A DNA stretch of 64,000 bases from Pristimantibacillus sp052113225 (GCF_052113225.1 NZ_JBFRCT010000015.1:74638-138637); one strand, 5' to 3'. Positions 8,654 to 17,360 are shown, counted from the stretch's first letter. A program made the numbers and translations. The notes: a model not told the origin generated them from the letters alone.

Positions 8654-10585
8654 ATGTTCAAAAAACTATCGGCGGCAGTTCTGCTTCTGTTTGTTGCCCA
8701 AACCATTGGATTATGTGCAACCAGCATGGCAGCTAGCCCGGTTTCCGGCACAATGACCAAGTATCGCGTCTATCAGAACGATCAAGCATTGCGTGAATTT
8801 GCTACCGATAAGCAGGCGATCGCTTACGCTTCAAGCTTTGAGTACAGTCATGTGGAAGCGATTACGGGCCGTGTATGGGTGTGGGACAATCTGCCCAAGT
8901 ACAAGATTTATCAAGGCGGCACTTCCAGCACGAAATGGGAGTATCGCACGTACAATGAGGCACTGGCCGCAGCCAAGAATTTGAAAGGCGTACATATCCG
9001 GGATCTCGAAAGCCCGGGCTGGATTTATCAGTCTTATCCGAAATATCAGCTCTATCAAGGTGATAAAACCAATACGAATTGGGGCTTCACGACGTTAGAT
9101 GCGGCAAAAAAGGAAGCAAAGAGTTGGACAAATGCTCATATCATGGAGCTGTCTTCTAACAGCTGGATTTGGGACAATATGACGGAAGCAACGGAGAAGA
9201 AAATACGAAGCGGCAATGCCGTCTACTCTATTAAAGTAGATAAGGTCCAAGTTGAGGGGACTAAAACGTATGCTTTTCTATACGATGCTATAAAAGCAGC
9301 CGCAGCTATTCCTAGCAGCACCGTTGTTAATAATGTTTCTGGCCTTATTGTGCACTCGAATGTGCCAACCTACGAAGTACTGCAAAGCGGCAAAACCATT
9401 AAATCGTTTGTTGCTCTTGATCCCGCCTTGNAATACGCCAAATATTTCGGGAACTCAGAAGTCAAACATAACGGAACAACTTGGTGGACAAGCGTGCCTT
9501 ACTTAGCTGTCTATCAAGGCGATACCAAACTGAAATCCTTCTTCTCGAGAGCATCAGCTGTTGCTTATGCGAAAGGATATTCAAACAGCTATGTCCAAAA
9601 TGCAGATGGACGCAAGCTTTGGAGCAACACGAAGAGCCTAGTTTATCTGGCTTGGAACGGTTCCTCCAACAGTGAGACCATCTTGAACCAGACGGCAAAG
9701 ACTCAAGGATTGTCGATCGACTCCCCTTCTTGGTTCGAGCTTAAAGATGCTGGCGGTTCACTAACGGATCTATCCGATCCTGCTGTCGTATCTAGCTTAG
9801 AGTCGCATGGCATACAAGTGATGCCCCTTGTCTCTAACGATTTCGATAAGCAGATGACATCGGCTTTTCTAGCGGATTCCAAGGCTCAACAGCAGTTCAT
9901 TTCGGGTCTTGTGACAAAGCTTGCTGCACTAGGTGTATATGGGGTTAATATCGACTTCGAAGAAGTAGCAGGAACAGATCGTGTGGCATATACCTCATTT
10001 GTCACTTCTCTAACGAAGGCTGCTCATGCAAAAAGCTTGAAAGTATCGATTGATCTTCCACGCGGTGACGTGTCCTGGGATCATCTGACCGCTTATGATC
10101 ATGCAGCTCTTGCAGCTGTCGTGGATACGATTATCATTATGGCGTATGACGAGCATTGGAGCGGTGCGTCAACAGCAGGCTCCGTTGCGAGCCTGCCCTG
10201 GGTGGAAGCTGGTGTTCAGCAATTCCTTGCCTACGGTGTACCTCGCAGCAAGCTGATGCTTGGTATTCCATTCTATGTACGAGAGTGGAAAGTCGACGGC
10301 TCTGGCAATCTTGTCAGCAACCGTGCAGTCCTGATGAGCGACATTCCGAAGCTGATCGCAGATACAAACGCAGTTGGTGTCTCCGATCCTGCTACTCCAG
10401 GCCAAACGAAATACAAATACGTGAAAGACGACTTCACTTACGTATTCTGGGCGGAGAACGCAAGCAGCGTACAAGCACGCATCAATATTGCCAAAAAATA
10501 TGACCTCGCCGGCGTTGCCGCCTGGCGCCTCGGCTATGAATCTTCTGATCTCTGGACGATGATGCTTCGTTTGAAGCAGGGTTAA
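8654..10585 (+). CDS. Secreted GH18 protein with N-terminal repeat domain (YaaH/YdhD-like)
   Basis: A 643-residue secreted protein. Residues 1-27 are a signal peptide. Residues 35-325 hold about six degenerate repeats of 45-60 residues with a Y-x-V/I-Y-Q start, an A-x-x-YA middle and a W-x-W/S end (for example at 36, 82, 129, 238 and 282). From about 328 the GH18 barrel follows: YGVNIDFEE carries the DxDxE end (Asp434, catalytic Glu436) although the first Asp of the classic motif is Tyr429; IIMAYDEHW and GIPFYVREW are standard GH18 strands. Such proteins in Bacilli hydrolyse spore cortex or cell wall glycan. The start has AGAGGAG nearby. One N base (9431) makes residue 260 unknown. The repeats may bind wall glycan; this is inference. 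Confidence 0.88.
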   Translation: MFKKLSAAVLLLFVAQTIGLCATSMAASPVSGTMTKYRVYQNDQALREFATDKQAIAYASSFEYSHVEAITGRVWVWDNLPKYKIYQGGTSSTKWEYRTYNEALAAAKNLKGVHIRDLESPGWIYQSYPKYQLYQGDKTNTNWGFTTLDAAKKEAKSWTNAHIMELSSNSWIWDNMTEATEKKIRSGNAVYSIKVDKVQVEGTKTYAFLYDAIKAAAAIPSSTVVNNVSGLIVHSNVPTYEVLQSGKTIKSFVALDPALXYAKYFGNSEVKHNGTTWWTSVPYLAVYQGDTKLKSFFSRASAVAYAKGYSNSYVQNADGRKLWSNTKSLVYLAWNGSSNSETILNQTAKTQGLSIDSPSWFELKDAGGSLTDLSDPAVVSSLESHGIQVMPLVSNDFDKQMTSAFLADSKAQQQFISGLVTKLAALGVYGVNIDFEEVAGTDRVAYTSFVTSLTKAAHAKSLKVSIDLPRGDVSWDHLTAYDHAALAAVVDTIIIMAYDEHWSGASTAGSVASLPWVEAGVQQFLAYGVPRSKLMLGIPFYVREWKVDGSGNLVSNRAVLMSDIPKLIADTNAVGVSDPATPGQTKYKYVKDDFTYVFWAENASSVQARINIAKKYDLAGVAAWRLGYESSDLWTMMLRLKQG

Positions 10586-10591
10586 ATGGAC

Positions 10592-10632
10592 AAATCCCCG
10601 GCTCTCGCTTATGGCGAGGGACGGGGATTTTT
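10592..10632 (+). terminator. Rho-independent terminator
   Basis: AAATCCCCG ... CGGGGATTT encloses a second pairing CTCGC/GCGAG and is followed by TTT, just after the GH18 stop codon. Confidence 0.85.
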
Positions 10633-10651
10633 ATGAGCATTCTGAACTCTA

Positions 10652-11047
10652 TTAAGTCAACTGTTGCGCTATCTCCCAAATATGTCCGCCTGGATCCGTG
10701 AAGCTTGCAGTGCGTACACCCCACGGCCGGTCCATGGGACCGTTGAGAAGGGCGACGCCACGTGCATTGAGCTCAGCACAGACAGCATCCACATCTTCAA
10801 TCCGAATTGTGAACTGAAAGCGCGATCCGTTCTCTCTGCTTGCGACTATCTCAGGAGCAATAAGCTCGTGGGCGGCCGAATTCTGAAGCAAATTAATGCT
10901 CATGTTGGCGAAGTCAAATACGGCGGAGTTGTCGTCTTCATATACGACTGGAAGGCTGAATACCTGTTCATAAAACGACTTTGCAGCTTGCAGATCCTCA
11001 ACGAATAACGTAATGACATTAATGCTCAGTGAGCCTAAAGCAATCAT
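10652..11047 (-). CDS. VOC superfamily (glyoxalase-like) protein
   Basis: A 131-residue protein with the paired beta-alpha-beta-beta-beta modules of the VOC fold: the first begins INVITLFVEDLQAAKSFYEQVF, the second ends in WGVRTASFTDPGGHIWEIAQ. The conserved Glu of the second module (WEIAQ) is present. Members include glyoxalases, dioxygenases and bleomycin/fosfomycin resistance proteins; the sequence does not decide between these. RBS GAGGTG precedes the ATG. It appears monocistronic. Confidence 0.82.
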   Translation of the reverse strand: MIALGSLSINVITLFVEDLQAAKSFYEQVFSLPVVYEDDNSAVFDFANMSINLLQNSAAHELIAPEIVASRENGSRFQFTIRIEDVDAVCAELNARGVALLNGPMDRPWGVRTASFTDPGGHIWEIAQQLT

Positions 11048-11149
11048 TTCTACACCTCTTCCAAGTGATTTTGTATCTGGTAAAATTACGTATAGATCAC
11101 TCTCATTTTACCATATTTAGATAGATTCACCACCCAATTTCCTTCACAC

Positions 11150-11176
11150 TAAAAAGCTGCCAGTCGCCTGGCCGCC
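11150..11176 (-). terminator. Rho-independent terminator
   Basis: On the minus strand GCGGCCAG-GCGA-CTGGCAGC (one mismatch) is followed by TTTTT, just beyond the stop codon of the AbfB-domain gene. Confidence 0.7.
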
Positions 11177-11184
11177 TCTCTACA

Positions 11185-12375
11185 TTAATGAATAATAAAC
11201 GTTGCATCCTGTTTATCAGTCGTCGAGCTTGATGCACTAAGCGGATCAATCCGCATGCTGGTATAGTTCAATTGTCTAATGTAGTAAGTTGGGAAGTTGT
11301 ACGATCTGAACGAGACTTGGGCCGAGTTCGCAAGACCCGCTGTCTGATAAAACGTAGCATCTTGATTAAATGTTGTTGTCCCGTCGTTACGGCTCACTTG
11401 AAGCACATAGTTATAATGTCTTAAGTAATAACCAGGGAAGTTAACCGATTCAAAGGATACACCGCCGGAGTCTGCCAGGCCAGGCACCATTCGGAATTTG
11501 GAATCATTGATCGGTGATGGGTTCGTATCAATCCGAGCCAAGAAGTTATAATGGCGCATATAGTATCCTGCATACCTGCTGGATTCCAGCTGGTGAATTT
11601 GTGCTGCGTCCCCTAACTCTTTGCTGCCGTAGCTAACTGAGTTATGTCCACTGCCAAGTGGTCCACCTGTCAAAATAAGTACATTATGATTATCAGCCAT
11701 AGGCAATAACGCGCGGCTGTAACCTTGTGGCACTACTGTACTTACTCTCGTCCATGTATCTGAAGCACCATTCTCCGAGTTCAGATAGAGATCTGTGCTG
11801 GAGTTGGATGATACAGCAATTGTTCCGTTTGGTCCAGTGCCTGAGAGCCAGACAACATATGGAGAGCTTGAAGGAATAACACCGTCTCTTGTTTTAAGTA
11901 CAGTACCTGGATCTGTAGCAGCTCCGAAGTTTTCCGGATTGGAAGAGATTTTGTAATAAACCGCAAAGTTGCCGTTTGGCGATCCTCCGTATTCATAGGT
12001 CAAGATGTAATTGCCATTACCAAGCTTCGCAACGGTAGACATTCCTGGACGTTTCGTCGAATCTGCCAGTGCAATATCTTCTACTGTGGAGCTCCAAGTT
12101 GTACCATTAGTCGAGGTAACGTGAACAAGTTTTTGATTATGTGCTGCATCACGCTCATCCGAGTAGTACATGATGAGCTTGTTGTTGGCTACAAGCAGGA
12201 ATGGCTCCCATACAGGATCGTAAGAGCCATTTGGATCTGCTTTTCCACCAGTTGCAATTGAACTAACGAATGTCCAGGTCAAGCCTTTGTCCGTACTTTT
12301 GTATAGATCAAGCTTCGTTTGCGACAGATCGGAAGGGATGGAGTTGCCCGCACAGAGTAAAGTACCTAAAAACGT
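11185..12375 (-). pseudogene. 5'-truncated sialidase-fold protein with AbfB (CBM42-like) domain
   Basis: The C-terminal part of a secreted carbohydrate enzyme or binding protein. The frame stays coding upstream of the only plausible start (TTG 12282): it reads through an Asp-box (STDKGLTW) and LCAGNS back to about 12375, then stops at a TGA inside the nitroreductase gene. No signal peptide, start codon or RBS is present, so the 5' end of the gene is lost. What remains is a beta-propeller (BNR/sialidase or GH43-like) of about 240 residues and an AbfB arabinose-binding beta-trefoil with three related units (GYYMRHYNF, GYYLRHYNY, TYYIRQLNY). The break coincides with the end of the intact nitroreductase gene, indicating a deletion, or a mis-assembly, at about 12370. 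Confidence 0.8.
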
Positions 12376-12992
12376 TCAAAGCTAACAAACTCACCAACCG
12401 GTTTGCGATAACCACGTATTCTGCGGCTTGATGTATCTTCTTTGCCAATTGCGATAAGCAGCGCAGGAACATATCGATCCGGGACGTTTAATAGTGTTTT
12501 AATTGCTTCAGGGTCAAAGCCTATCATTGGGCTGCTGTCCCATCCTTTTTCTTTGGCAGTGAGCATGAATAACATAGCGGATAGATTAGCATTACGAATC
12601 GCTTCATCTTGTTTGAAGGCTTCCCCGCGTTCTTCATAAAATTGCTGAACCGAAGAAACAGTAAAATCAAATTCCTGTTTATTTATGACTCCTAAGTTTA
12701 GTAATCCCTCGTTAATTTCCGCAGCATTTAGGTGTGCATCCATATGACCAAGAACAAGAATGACTGCAGAAGCGGTCTGAATTTTATATTGCTTATTTGC
12801 GGCTTCATAAACCTGCTGCTTAAGCTCTTCATCCCTTACAACAATATAATGAGCATGCTGCAAATTAAAAGATGACGGTGCGTATTTGACTAGTTCAAAG
12901 ATTTCATTCAGTTCTTTATCCTCAATAACGATACCTTTATTAAATTTATTTGCAGATCTTCTCTCAGTAACTACGGACACAAAATCTTTCAT
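12366..12992 (-). CDS. Nitroreductase family protein (FMN-dependent)
   Basis: A 208-residue NfsB/YdgI-type nitroreductase. The family start is visible in ERRSANKF (FMN phosphate-binding Arg-Arg-Ser), then YAPSSFNLQHAHYIVV, and a C-terminal region with GWDSSPMIGFDPEAI and the RGYRKPVGEFV tail. It would reduce nitro compounds or quinones with NAD(P)H. The start is ATG 12992-12990 with AGGAGG eight bases upstream, not the Met eight codons further out. The C-terminus looks complete although it abuts the truncated AbfB gene. It is divergent from the MerR-exporter operon, whose MerR could also see its promoter; this is inference. Confidence 0.9.
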   Translation of the reverse strand: MKDFVSVVTERRSANKFNKGIVIEDKELNEIFELVKYAPSSFNLQHAHYIVVRDEELKQQVYEAANKQYKIQTASAVILVLGHMDAHLNAAEINEGLLNLGVINKQEFDFTVSSVQQFYEERGEAFKQDEAIRNANLSAMLFMLTAKEKGWDSSPMIGFDPEAIKTLLNVPDRYVPALLIAIGKEDTSSRRIRGYRKPVGEFVSFERF

Positions 12993-13133
12993 GTGGCCCG
13001 CCTCCTCTTTATTCAAGTATTTATCTTTAATTTAATTATCTTAACTTTAAGATGTTTTTATTATATAATTCGATTTGACAAAATGCAACAATTATTTCTT
13101 CAAAAGAAATGGAAGGAAACAATAGCCGCACCC

Positions 13134-13165
13134 TTGACTATTACGTATACGTCATGCTTTATAAT
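13134..13165 (+). promoter_or_regulatory. MerR-type promoter with long spacer
   Basis: TTGACT at 13134-13139 and TATAAT at 13160-13165 are separated by 20 bp rather than 17. The spacer contains the perfect palindrome ACGTATACGT (13144-13153). An over-long spacer with a central dyad is the classic target of MerR-family regulators, and a MerR gene follows 38 bp downstream, so autoregulation and control of the exporter genes is likely. Confidence 0.75.
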
Positions 13166-13202
13166 ACAAATAACTTAATTCAAGGGAAGGAGCATCCCTC
13201 TT

Positions 13203-13979
13203 ATGTACAGAATTGGCGAGCTTGCAAAACAAGCAGGAATTTCGGTAAGAACCTTGCAATATTACGATAAGCTGGGTCTGTTATCTCCCTCCCATCTGGC
13301 GGAGAATGGTTATCGCTACTATTCGGATCTGGAAGTCATGACTCTCCATCATATTACTGTCTTGAAGCAGCTTGGCTTTACGCTGGCACAGATCCAAGCA
13401 ATTCTGCAGGATAATCATGGACTCCCGTACGCTGAACAATGGTCACAAGCCATTCGGCAGCAGATTGATTTCGTGAAGCAAGAGCAAGAACGTCTAGCTC
13501 TGCTGGATCGGATGCTGCATGTTTCCCTTCATACCATAGAGTTGAGAAGGAAGATCGACTCTTCTGAGCTGCTGCAATTTATTCATTCTCTGCAAGCAGA
13601 TAAACCGTCCGCAGATCAGCAGCCCCAATACACTCAGCGTCAGTCCGTTTTTAAGGATGATGAGCTGCAGACCCTTTCCTCGCTCCCACGCCTCGATTCG
13701 GATGATCCTCGTAATGCAGAGTGGGTTAAGCTGCTGCTGGATATCCATAACCATCTTGATGAGCCGCCTCACTCCGAGATTTCGCAGCAATTGGCTGAAA
13801 GATTGATCCATATCATGCAAAGCTGGTTCGGGGATAACGACTCTCTCGTTGATAAGTATTGGAATTACATCCGTCCCGAAGATGGCGAAACGGAGAAGGT
13901 TCTTGGCCTTGATCAAGCAACCATGGCTTACATTGACCGTATAGTTGATTATTATTTGGAAGGACGTGACCAGGAATGA
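13203..13979 (+). CDS. MerR family transcriptional regulator (Mta/TipA-like)
   Basis: A 258-residue regulator. Residues 1-70 are the MerR winged helix (YRIGELAKQAGISVRTLQYY, then GYRYYSDLEVMTLHHITVLKQLGF), followed by the dimerisation coiled coil (about 75-120) and a C-terminal helical effector region resembling a TipAS domain. No Cys cluster is seen, so metals are unlikely to be the ligand; a drug-like or cationic effector fits. It is the first gene of an operon with two SMR transporters, its TGA overlapping the next ATG (ATGA). The preceding 20-bp-spacer promoter is its probable operator. Confidence 0.9.
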   Translation: MYRIGELAKQAGISVRTLQYYDKLGLLSPSHLAENGYRYYSDLEVMTLHHITVLKQLGFTLAQIQAILQDNHGLPYAEQWSQAIRQQIDFVKQEQERLALLDRMLHVSLHTIELRRKIDSSELLQFIHSLQADKPSADQQPQYTQRQSVFKDDELQTLSSLPRLDSDDPRNAEWVKLLLDIHNHLDEPPHSEISQQLAERLIHIMQSWFGDNDSLVDKYWNYIRPEDGETEKVLGLDQATMAYIDRIVDYYLEGRDQE

Positions 13980-14338
13980 CTGAGGAGCCTTTAAAAAAAG
14001 AAAAAGCACTCTCTCAAAATCGAGCTTGGTTATATATCGCCATTGGCGGTGCTTTGGAGATCGTCTGGGCATCCGGCTTCAAGTATGAAGCGATCCCCTC
14101 CTTAATCGTCCTTATCTCCTTGCTCGTCAGCTTTGATCTCATTATTCGCGCAGCAAAGGTCATCCCGATCGGCACGGCCTATGCGGTGTTCGCAGGCATC
14201 GGAACCATCGGAACGGTGATCGTTGAAGCTATCTTTGAGAATGGCGACATCTCACTTCTCAAAATCGGTATTATTTTGCTTCTGCTGGTGTTTATTATTG
14301 GATTAAAGCTGACATCAGATGGGGGGCGGAAGCTATGA
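13976..14338 (+). CDS. ykkC: SMR-family exporter subunit, YkkC-like
   Basis: A 120-residue, four-helix small multidrug resistance protein. Helix 1 carries the essential Glu in GGALEIVWASGFKYE, matching the Glu-x-x-Trp pattern of Gdx/SugE-type guanidinium exporters, and helix 3 contains TAYAVFAGIGTIGTV. The first 15 residues are an unusual polar extension. The downstream gene encodes a YkkD-like partner, and the ATGA overlaps on both sides argue for equal translation, as needed for a heterodimer. In B. subtilis ykkCD is under a guanidine-I riboswitch; here a MerR protein appears to take that place. Confidence 0.88.
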   Translation: MTEEPLKKEKALSQNRAWLYIAIGGALEIVWASGFKYEAIPSLIVLISLLVSFDLIIRAAKVIPIGTAYAVFAGIGTIGTVIVEAIFENGDISLLKIGIILLLLVFIIGLKLTSDGGRKL

Positions 14339-14652
14339 GTTGGATATTCTTGGTCATAGCTGGATTACTGGAGGTCGTTGGGGTTATCGGAATCAAACAG
14401 GTCGCAAAGAAAAACAACTGGCCAAACAATCTCTTGATGATCGTTGCCTTCATTATCAGCTTCCAACTGCTTCTTCAAGCTTTAGAGACCATCCCCCTCT
14501 CCACCGGTTATGCGGTATGGACAGGAATCGGTACGGTTGGAGGAGCTATTGTTGGCATGCTCTTCTACAAGGAACCACGTAATCCGAAGAGAATCTTGTT
14601 CATAGCAGGAATTATATGTTGCATCGTTAGTCTGAAGCTTATTGACTCGTAA
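14335..14652 (+). CDS. ykkD: SMR-family exporter subunit, YkkD-like
   Basis: A 105-residue partner of the preceding SMR protein. Helix 1 has the Glu in GLLEVVGVIGIKQV, with Gly replacing the Trp seen in the YkkC-like subunit, and the TGYAVWTGIGTVGGAI and FYKEPRNPKRI segments match YkkD. Four membrane helices are evident. The start overlaps the upstream TGA. Asymmetric paired SMRs usually work as heterodimers oriented oppositely in the membrane and export small cations such as guanidinium or quaternary amines. Confidence 0.88.
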   Translation: MSWIFLVIAGLLEVVGVIGIKQVAKKNNWPNNLLMIVAFIISFQLLLQALETIPLSTGYAVWTGIGTVGGAIVGMLFYKEPRNPKRILFIAGIICCIVSLKLIDS

Positions 14653-14676
14653 TCAACCGACAGTGTCTGAACCATG

Positions 14677-14710
14677 ATAAAAGGAAGCCCTCCTTTTGTA
14701 GATGGCTTCC
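14677..14710 (-). terminator. Terminator between convergent genes
   Basis: GGAAGCC ... GGCTTCC forms a 7-bp stem, followed on the minus strand by TTTT. It ends the phosphotransferase gene and probably also stops read-through from the exporter operon. Confidence 0.7.
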
Positions 14711-14712
14711 TG

Positions 14713-15726
14713 TCATTCGTAATTATCATTCAGCACCTGAAACAAGAAAGGTTCACCGTTCAGATAGGCATTCAATATTGCTCTAGCGTATGGCTGTTCC
14801 TCGATTAAACCTTCCGTCTCAAGCTCGTTCTCCGCATGGAAACTGTAAGCTTCGATAATCGACATAATGAAGAAACACTCCAGCATCGAAATAGCCTTGC
14901 TGCTTAGCTGTCGAACCTTCTCATAGCCTTCTATAAAAAGCATTCTTTGATGAGGTCGAAGCCCCATAACCGCCTGAGCGATGTCATAAGTATGATAGCC
15001 AAAGCCGCATCTTCCGAAATCAATTGCGTATGGTTTGCCATGATGAAAAACAACATTCCCGCTGTGCAAATCCGCATGAATCATACCATAATCTTGTTCC
15101 TCTGCTACAAAGGTATCAAGCATATCCGCGACTTTTGCCGCAGCATTCGTATACAGTTGAAATGCTTCATCTGTAATAAAGGAATGATGATGCCGCTGCA
15201 AATGCTCCCAATCCCGTTTAAAGCTGTCGCTGCCCCAGTGTGGACGAATAAATTCTCTGCTAGCGGCAAAATCAGAACTCCCTGTGTGAAGGTCCGCCAT
15301 CAGCATCCCCATCTGTTGAATATGCTCATCCGTAAGTGACCATTTATCCAAGCGCTCACCTTCAACCCAGCTGAGCATTGTTGCATAATAAGTTTGATCA
15401 TCTTCATCTGGAATGGCTGAGACGAGCGAACTCTCCCGATTCATCACCCCTTCAGGCACAATAATTCCCTTACGCCTCAAGTGATTTAACCATTCCAATT
15501 CGGACAGCGTTGCTTCAGCTGATTTGTTCCCTGAATGAATCCGAAGTAAGTACTTGTCACCCTCCCCGCAATCAATTCGGAAAGTGACATGCTCAGACAC
15601 TTGGATGAAATGAATGGAGTCCCATTCCAGCTCATATTTCTGCAAAGCGACTAGCGCCGCTCGTTTCGTTTGCCTGAGCGTATTACGCCGTTTGTGATCT
15701 GTATCCATTAAAAAACCGCTGTTCAT
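14713..15726 (-). CDS. Aminoglycoside phosphotransferase/homoserine kinase II-like kinase
   Basis: A 337-residue APH-fold kinase. The nucleotide-binding N-lobe includes VTFRIDCGEGDKYLLRIHSG with the conserved Lys-Leu-Arg, and the C-lobe has the Brenner motif IHADLHSGNVV and DFGRCGFG (catalytic and metal-binding Asp). It phosphorylates a small hydroxylated substrate; the group includes homoserine kinase ThrB-II, choline kinase-like and antibiotic kinases, and the substrate cannot be read here. RBS AGGAGG sits close to ATG 15726. It lies next to a decayed murF copy but no functional relation is implied. Confidence 0.85.
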   Translation of the reverse strand: MNSGFLMDTDHKRRNTLRQTKRAALVALQKYELEWDSIHFIQVSEHVTFRIDCGEGDKYLLRIHSGNKSAEATLSELEWLNHLRRKGIIVPEGVMNRESSLVSAIPDEDDQTYYATMLSWVEGERLDKWSLTDEHIQQMGMLMADLHTGSSDFAASREFIRPHWGSDSFKRDWEHLQRHHHSFITDEAFQLYTNAAAKVADMLDTFVAEEQDYGMIHADLHSGNVVFHHGKPYAIDFGRCGFGYHTYDIAQAVMGLRPHQRMLFIEGYEKVRQLSSKAISMLECFFIMSIIEAYSFHAENELETEGLIEEQPYARAILNAYLNGEPFLFQVLNDNYE

Positions 15727-15741
15727 GCTGCCTCCTTATAA

Positions 15742-16260
15742 TTACTGATTTAATGCTTTACAAATCTCCTCAAGCTTCAGGCTCCGTGAGCCTTTCACTA
15801 GAATGACATCCTTATTGCTCAATATACGGTTACATGCTGACACTAACTCTTCCTTGGAAATAAAATGCTTTACTTCTCCTTCAAACTCCTTATTACGTAG
15901 ACTATCAACAATCGTTCTGCTAAAATCCCAATGGTAAATACAGAATGAATGTGGGACGGGTTAATACTGTTAGCCATTTCCTCATGAAATTGTTGCTCTT
16001 GATCTCCTAATTCCATCATATCGCCAAGAACCAAAACCTTATGATGATAGCGCAGCTACTGCTCCGTTCTCGAATGCCTTCTGTACATAGTTGTGTCCAT
16101 CATCGATTCTTACGATTGGGACAAATAAATTGCATTCCTTTATGGTTCTGGAATCAATGCATACGCCTTGGATGCTTATATGTTCAGGAGAATGCATAGA
16201 AGCGGTAACGCCGTTTCTTTGGACCATGGATACGATCTCTTCCAACGAACGTTTGATCAC
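15742..16260 (-). pseudogene. murF: murF pseudogene (central domain deleted, frameshifted)
   Basis: Remains of a second UDP-MurNAc-tripeptide:D-Ala-D-Ala ligase. From GTG 16260 the first 73 residues match the MurF N-terminal domain (IQGVCIDSRTI, NLFVPI, GHNYVQKAFENGAVAAL). The reading then jumps, at about 16040, to the C-terminal domain (KVLVLGDMMELGDQEQQFHEE), so roughly 270 residues containing the ATP-binding ligase domain are gone. The C-terminal part needs a further frameshift near 15940 and then continues to VLVKGSRSLKLEEI and a TAA at 15744. It cannot encode an active ligase; the essential murF must be elsewhere. An RBS-like AGAGGGA remains before the GTG, pointing to recent decay. Confidence 0.85.
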
Positions 16261-16392
16261 AATGATTCCCTCTCTAGGTTCAATAAGGCTATTATGGCAT
16301 TTCTGCTTGTTAAATTAACCAAATTATTTCGGCTGAGCTATCCACGAAAAGGAGAGGGCACCTTCAACAGGCACCCCCTCGTTTTTAAGCTG

Positions 16393-17271
16393 CTATGCTC
16401 TCTTCTCCACCGGAATCCAAATCTCGCTCCGATAGGTCGGCGATGTAATATCCTTATGCTCATTCCACAGGATCTCCGGACCTTCGGCCACTTCGTAATT
16501 CGAGGACGGGAACCACTCCGAATAAATGCGACCCCAAACATTCTGAAGCGTTGCCGGGAATGGGCCAACAGCTTCGAATACAGCCCATGTTCTTGGAGCA
16601 ACCTTCAGCTCACTAAATTCATCCGGACAGGCTTCTGTTGTTGCAACCCCGATATAGTGATCCAACTCCCCTTTTTCCTCCATACGACCTTCTGAGAAAT
16701 GAACGGAGGCATTTAACAGACCCTTTGGAGTAACATTGGACAAAGATTTCAACTTATTAATCCGATCCTCGTTCAAGCTTTGCCACATAGCTGCAATCTC
16801 TGGATTCACTCCCTCAAACACGATGGGAACCCTTTTCATAATGCCAGCGATACTGAATGCTTCCTTCTCTTCAATCCGGTAATTCATTTCGTCTCCCCCT
16901 GTTACAGATAGTTGAAAGGACATTCGTGGAAAAGCTTTGAGAGACTGGCCGCTATGTCTCGCCTCTGACGGTGTGATGCCGTGTACGCCTTGGAATGCCT
17001 TCGTGAAGGAATCTGGTGAAGAATAACCATACTTGACGGCAATATCAATCACTCGAGTAGATGACGAATCCATAAGATCAAATGCTGCGAGTGTCAAGCG
17101 CCGGCGGCGGATATACTCGGATAACGTTACTCCAGCAAGGAATGAGAACATTCTTGTAAAATGGTATTCCGAGCAGCACGCCCGCTTTGCTACTTCTTTG
17201 AAATCAATCTCCTCTGTCAGATTGTCTTCGATAAATTTCAAGGCTTTGTTCATATTGTCCAGTGTATTCAT
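16393..17271 (-). CDS. AraC family regulator with GyrI-like effector-binding domain
   Basis: A 292-residue regulator. Residues 1-105 are two AraC helix-turn-helix units (EVAKRACCSEYHFTRMFSFLAG and VIDIAVKYGYSSPDSFTKAFQG, ending GITPSEAR). From about 130 a GyrI-like/AraC effector-binding domain begins (YRIEEKEAFSIAGI) and ends with a typical ...SEIWIPVEK strand. Proteins of this build (Rob/BltR type) sense hydrophobic or cationic drugs. The start is ATG 17271-17269 with GGAGGAGGG; a longer frame exists but has no RBS. No target operon is adjacent, so it may act at a distance or be a lone multidrug sensor. Confidence 0.88.
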   Translation of the reverse strand: MNTLDNMNKALKFIEDNLTEEIDFKEVAKRACCSEYHFTRMFSFLAGVTLSEYIRRRRLTLAAFDLMDSSSTRVIDIAVKYGYSSPDSFTKAFQGVHGITPSEARHSGQSLKAFPRMSFQLSVTGGDEMNYRIEEKEAFSIAGIMKRVPIVFEGVNPEIAAMWQSLNEDRINKLKSLSNVTPKGLLNASVHFSEGRMEEKGELDHYIGVATTEACPDEFSELKVAPRTWAVFEAVGPFPATLQNVWGRIYSEWFPSSNYEVAEGPEILWNEHKDITSPTYRSEIWIPVEKRA

Positions 17272-17360
17272 TGCCCTCCTCCTTTCCTCATCAATAGAAT
17301 AGCAAAAGCTATTCCTGCCTATCCGACAATTCATGCACAAGGATAACGGCTTACTCATAT

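Noticed and set aside
12993..13202. Guanidine-I riboswitch before the YkkCD-like genes
   Set aside because: The 210-bp region contains a MerR-type promoter and no sequence I can match to the ykkC RNA core.
16354..16390. Terminator for the AraC gene
   Set aside because: GAGGG and CCCTC can pair, but the loop is 18 bases and the inner GGTGCC copies are direct, not inverted, repeats; too weak to list.
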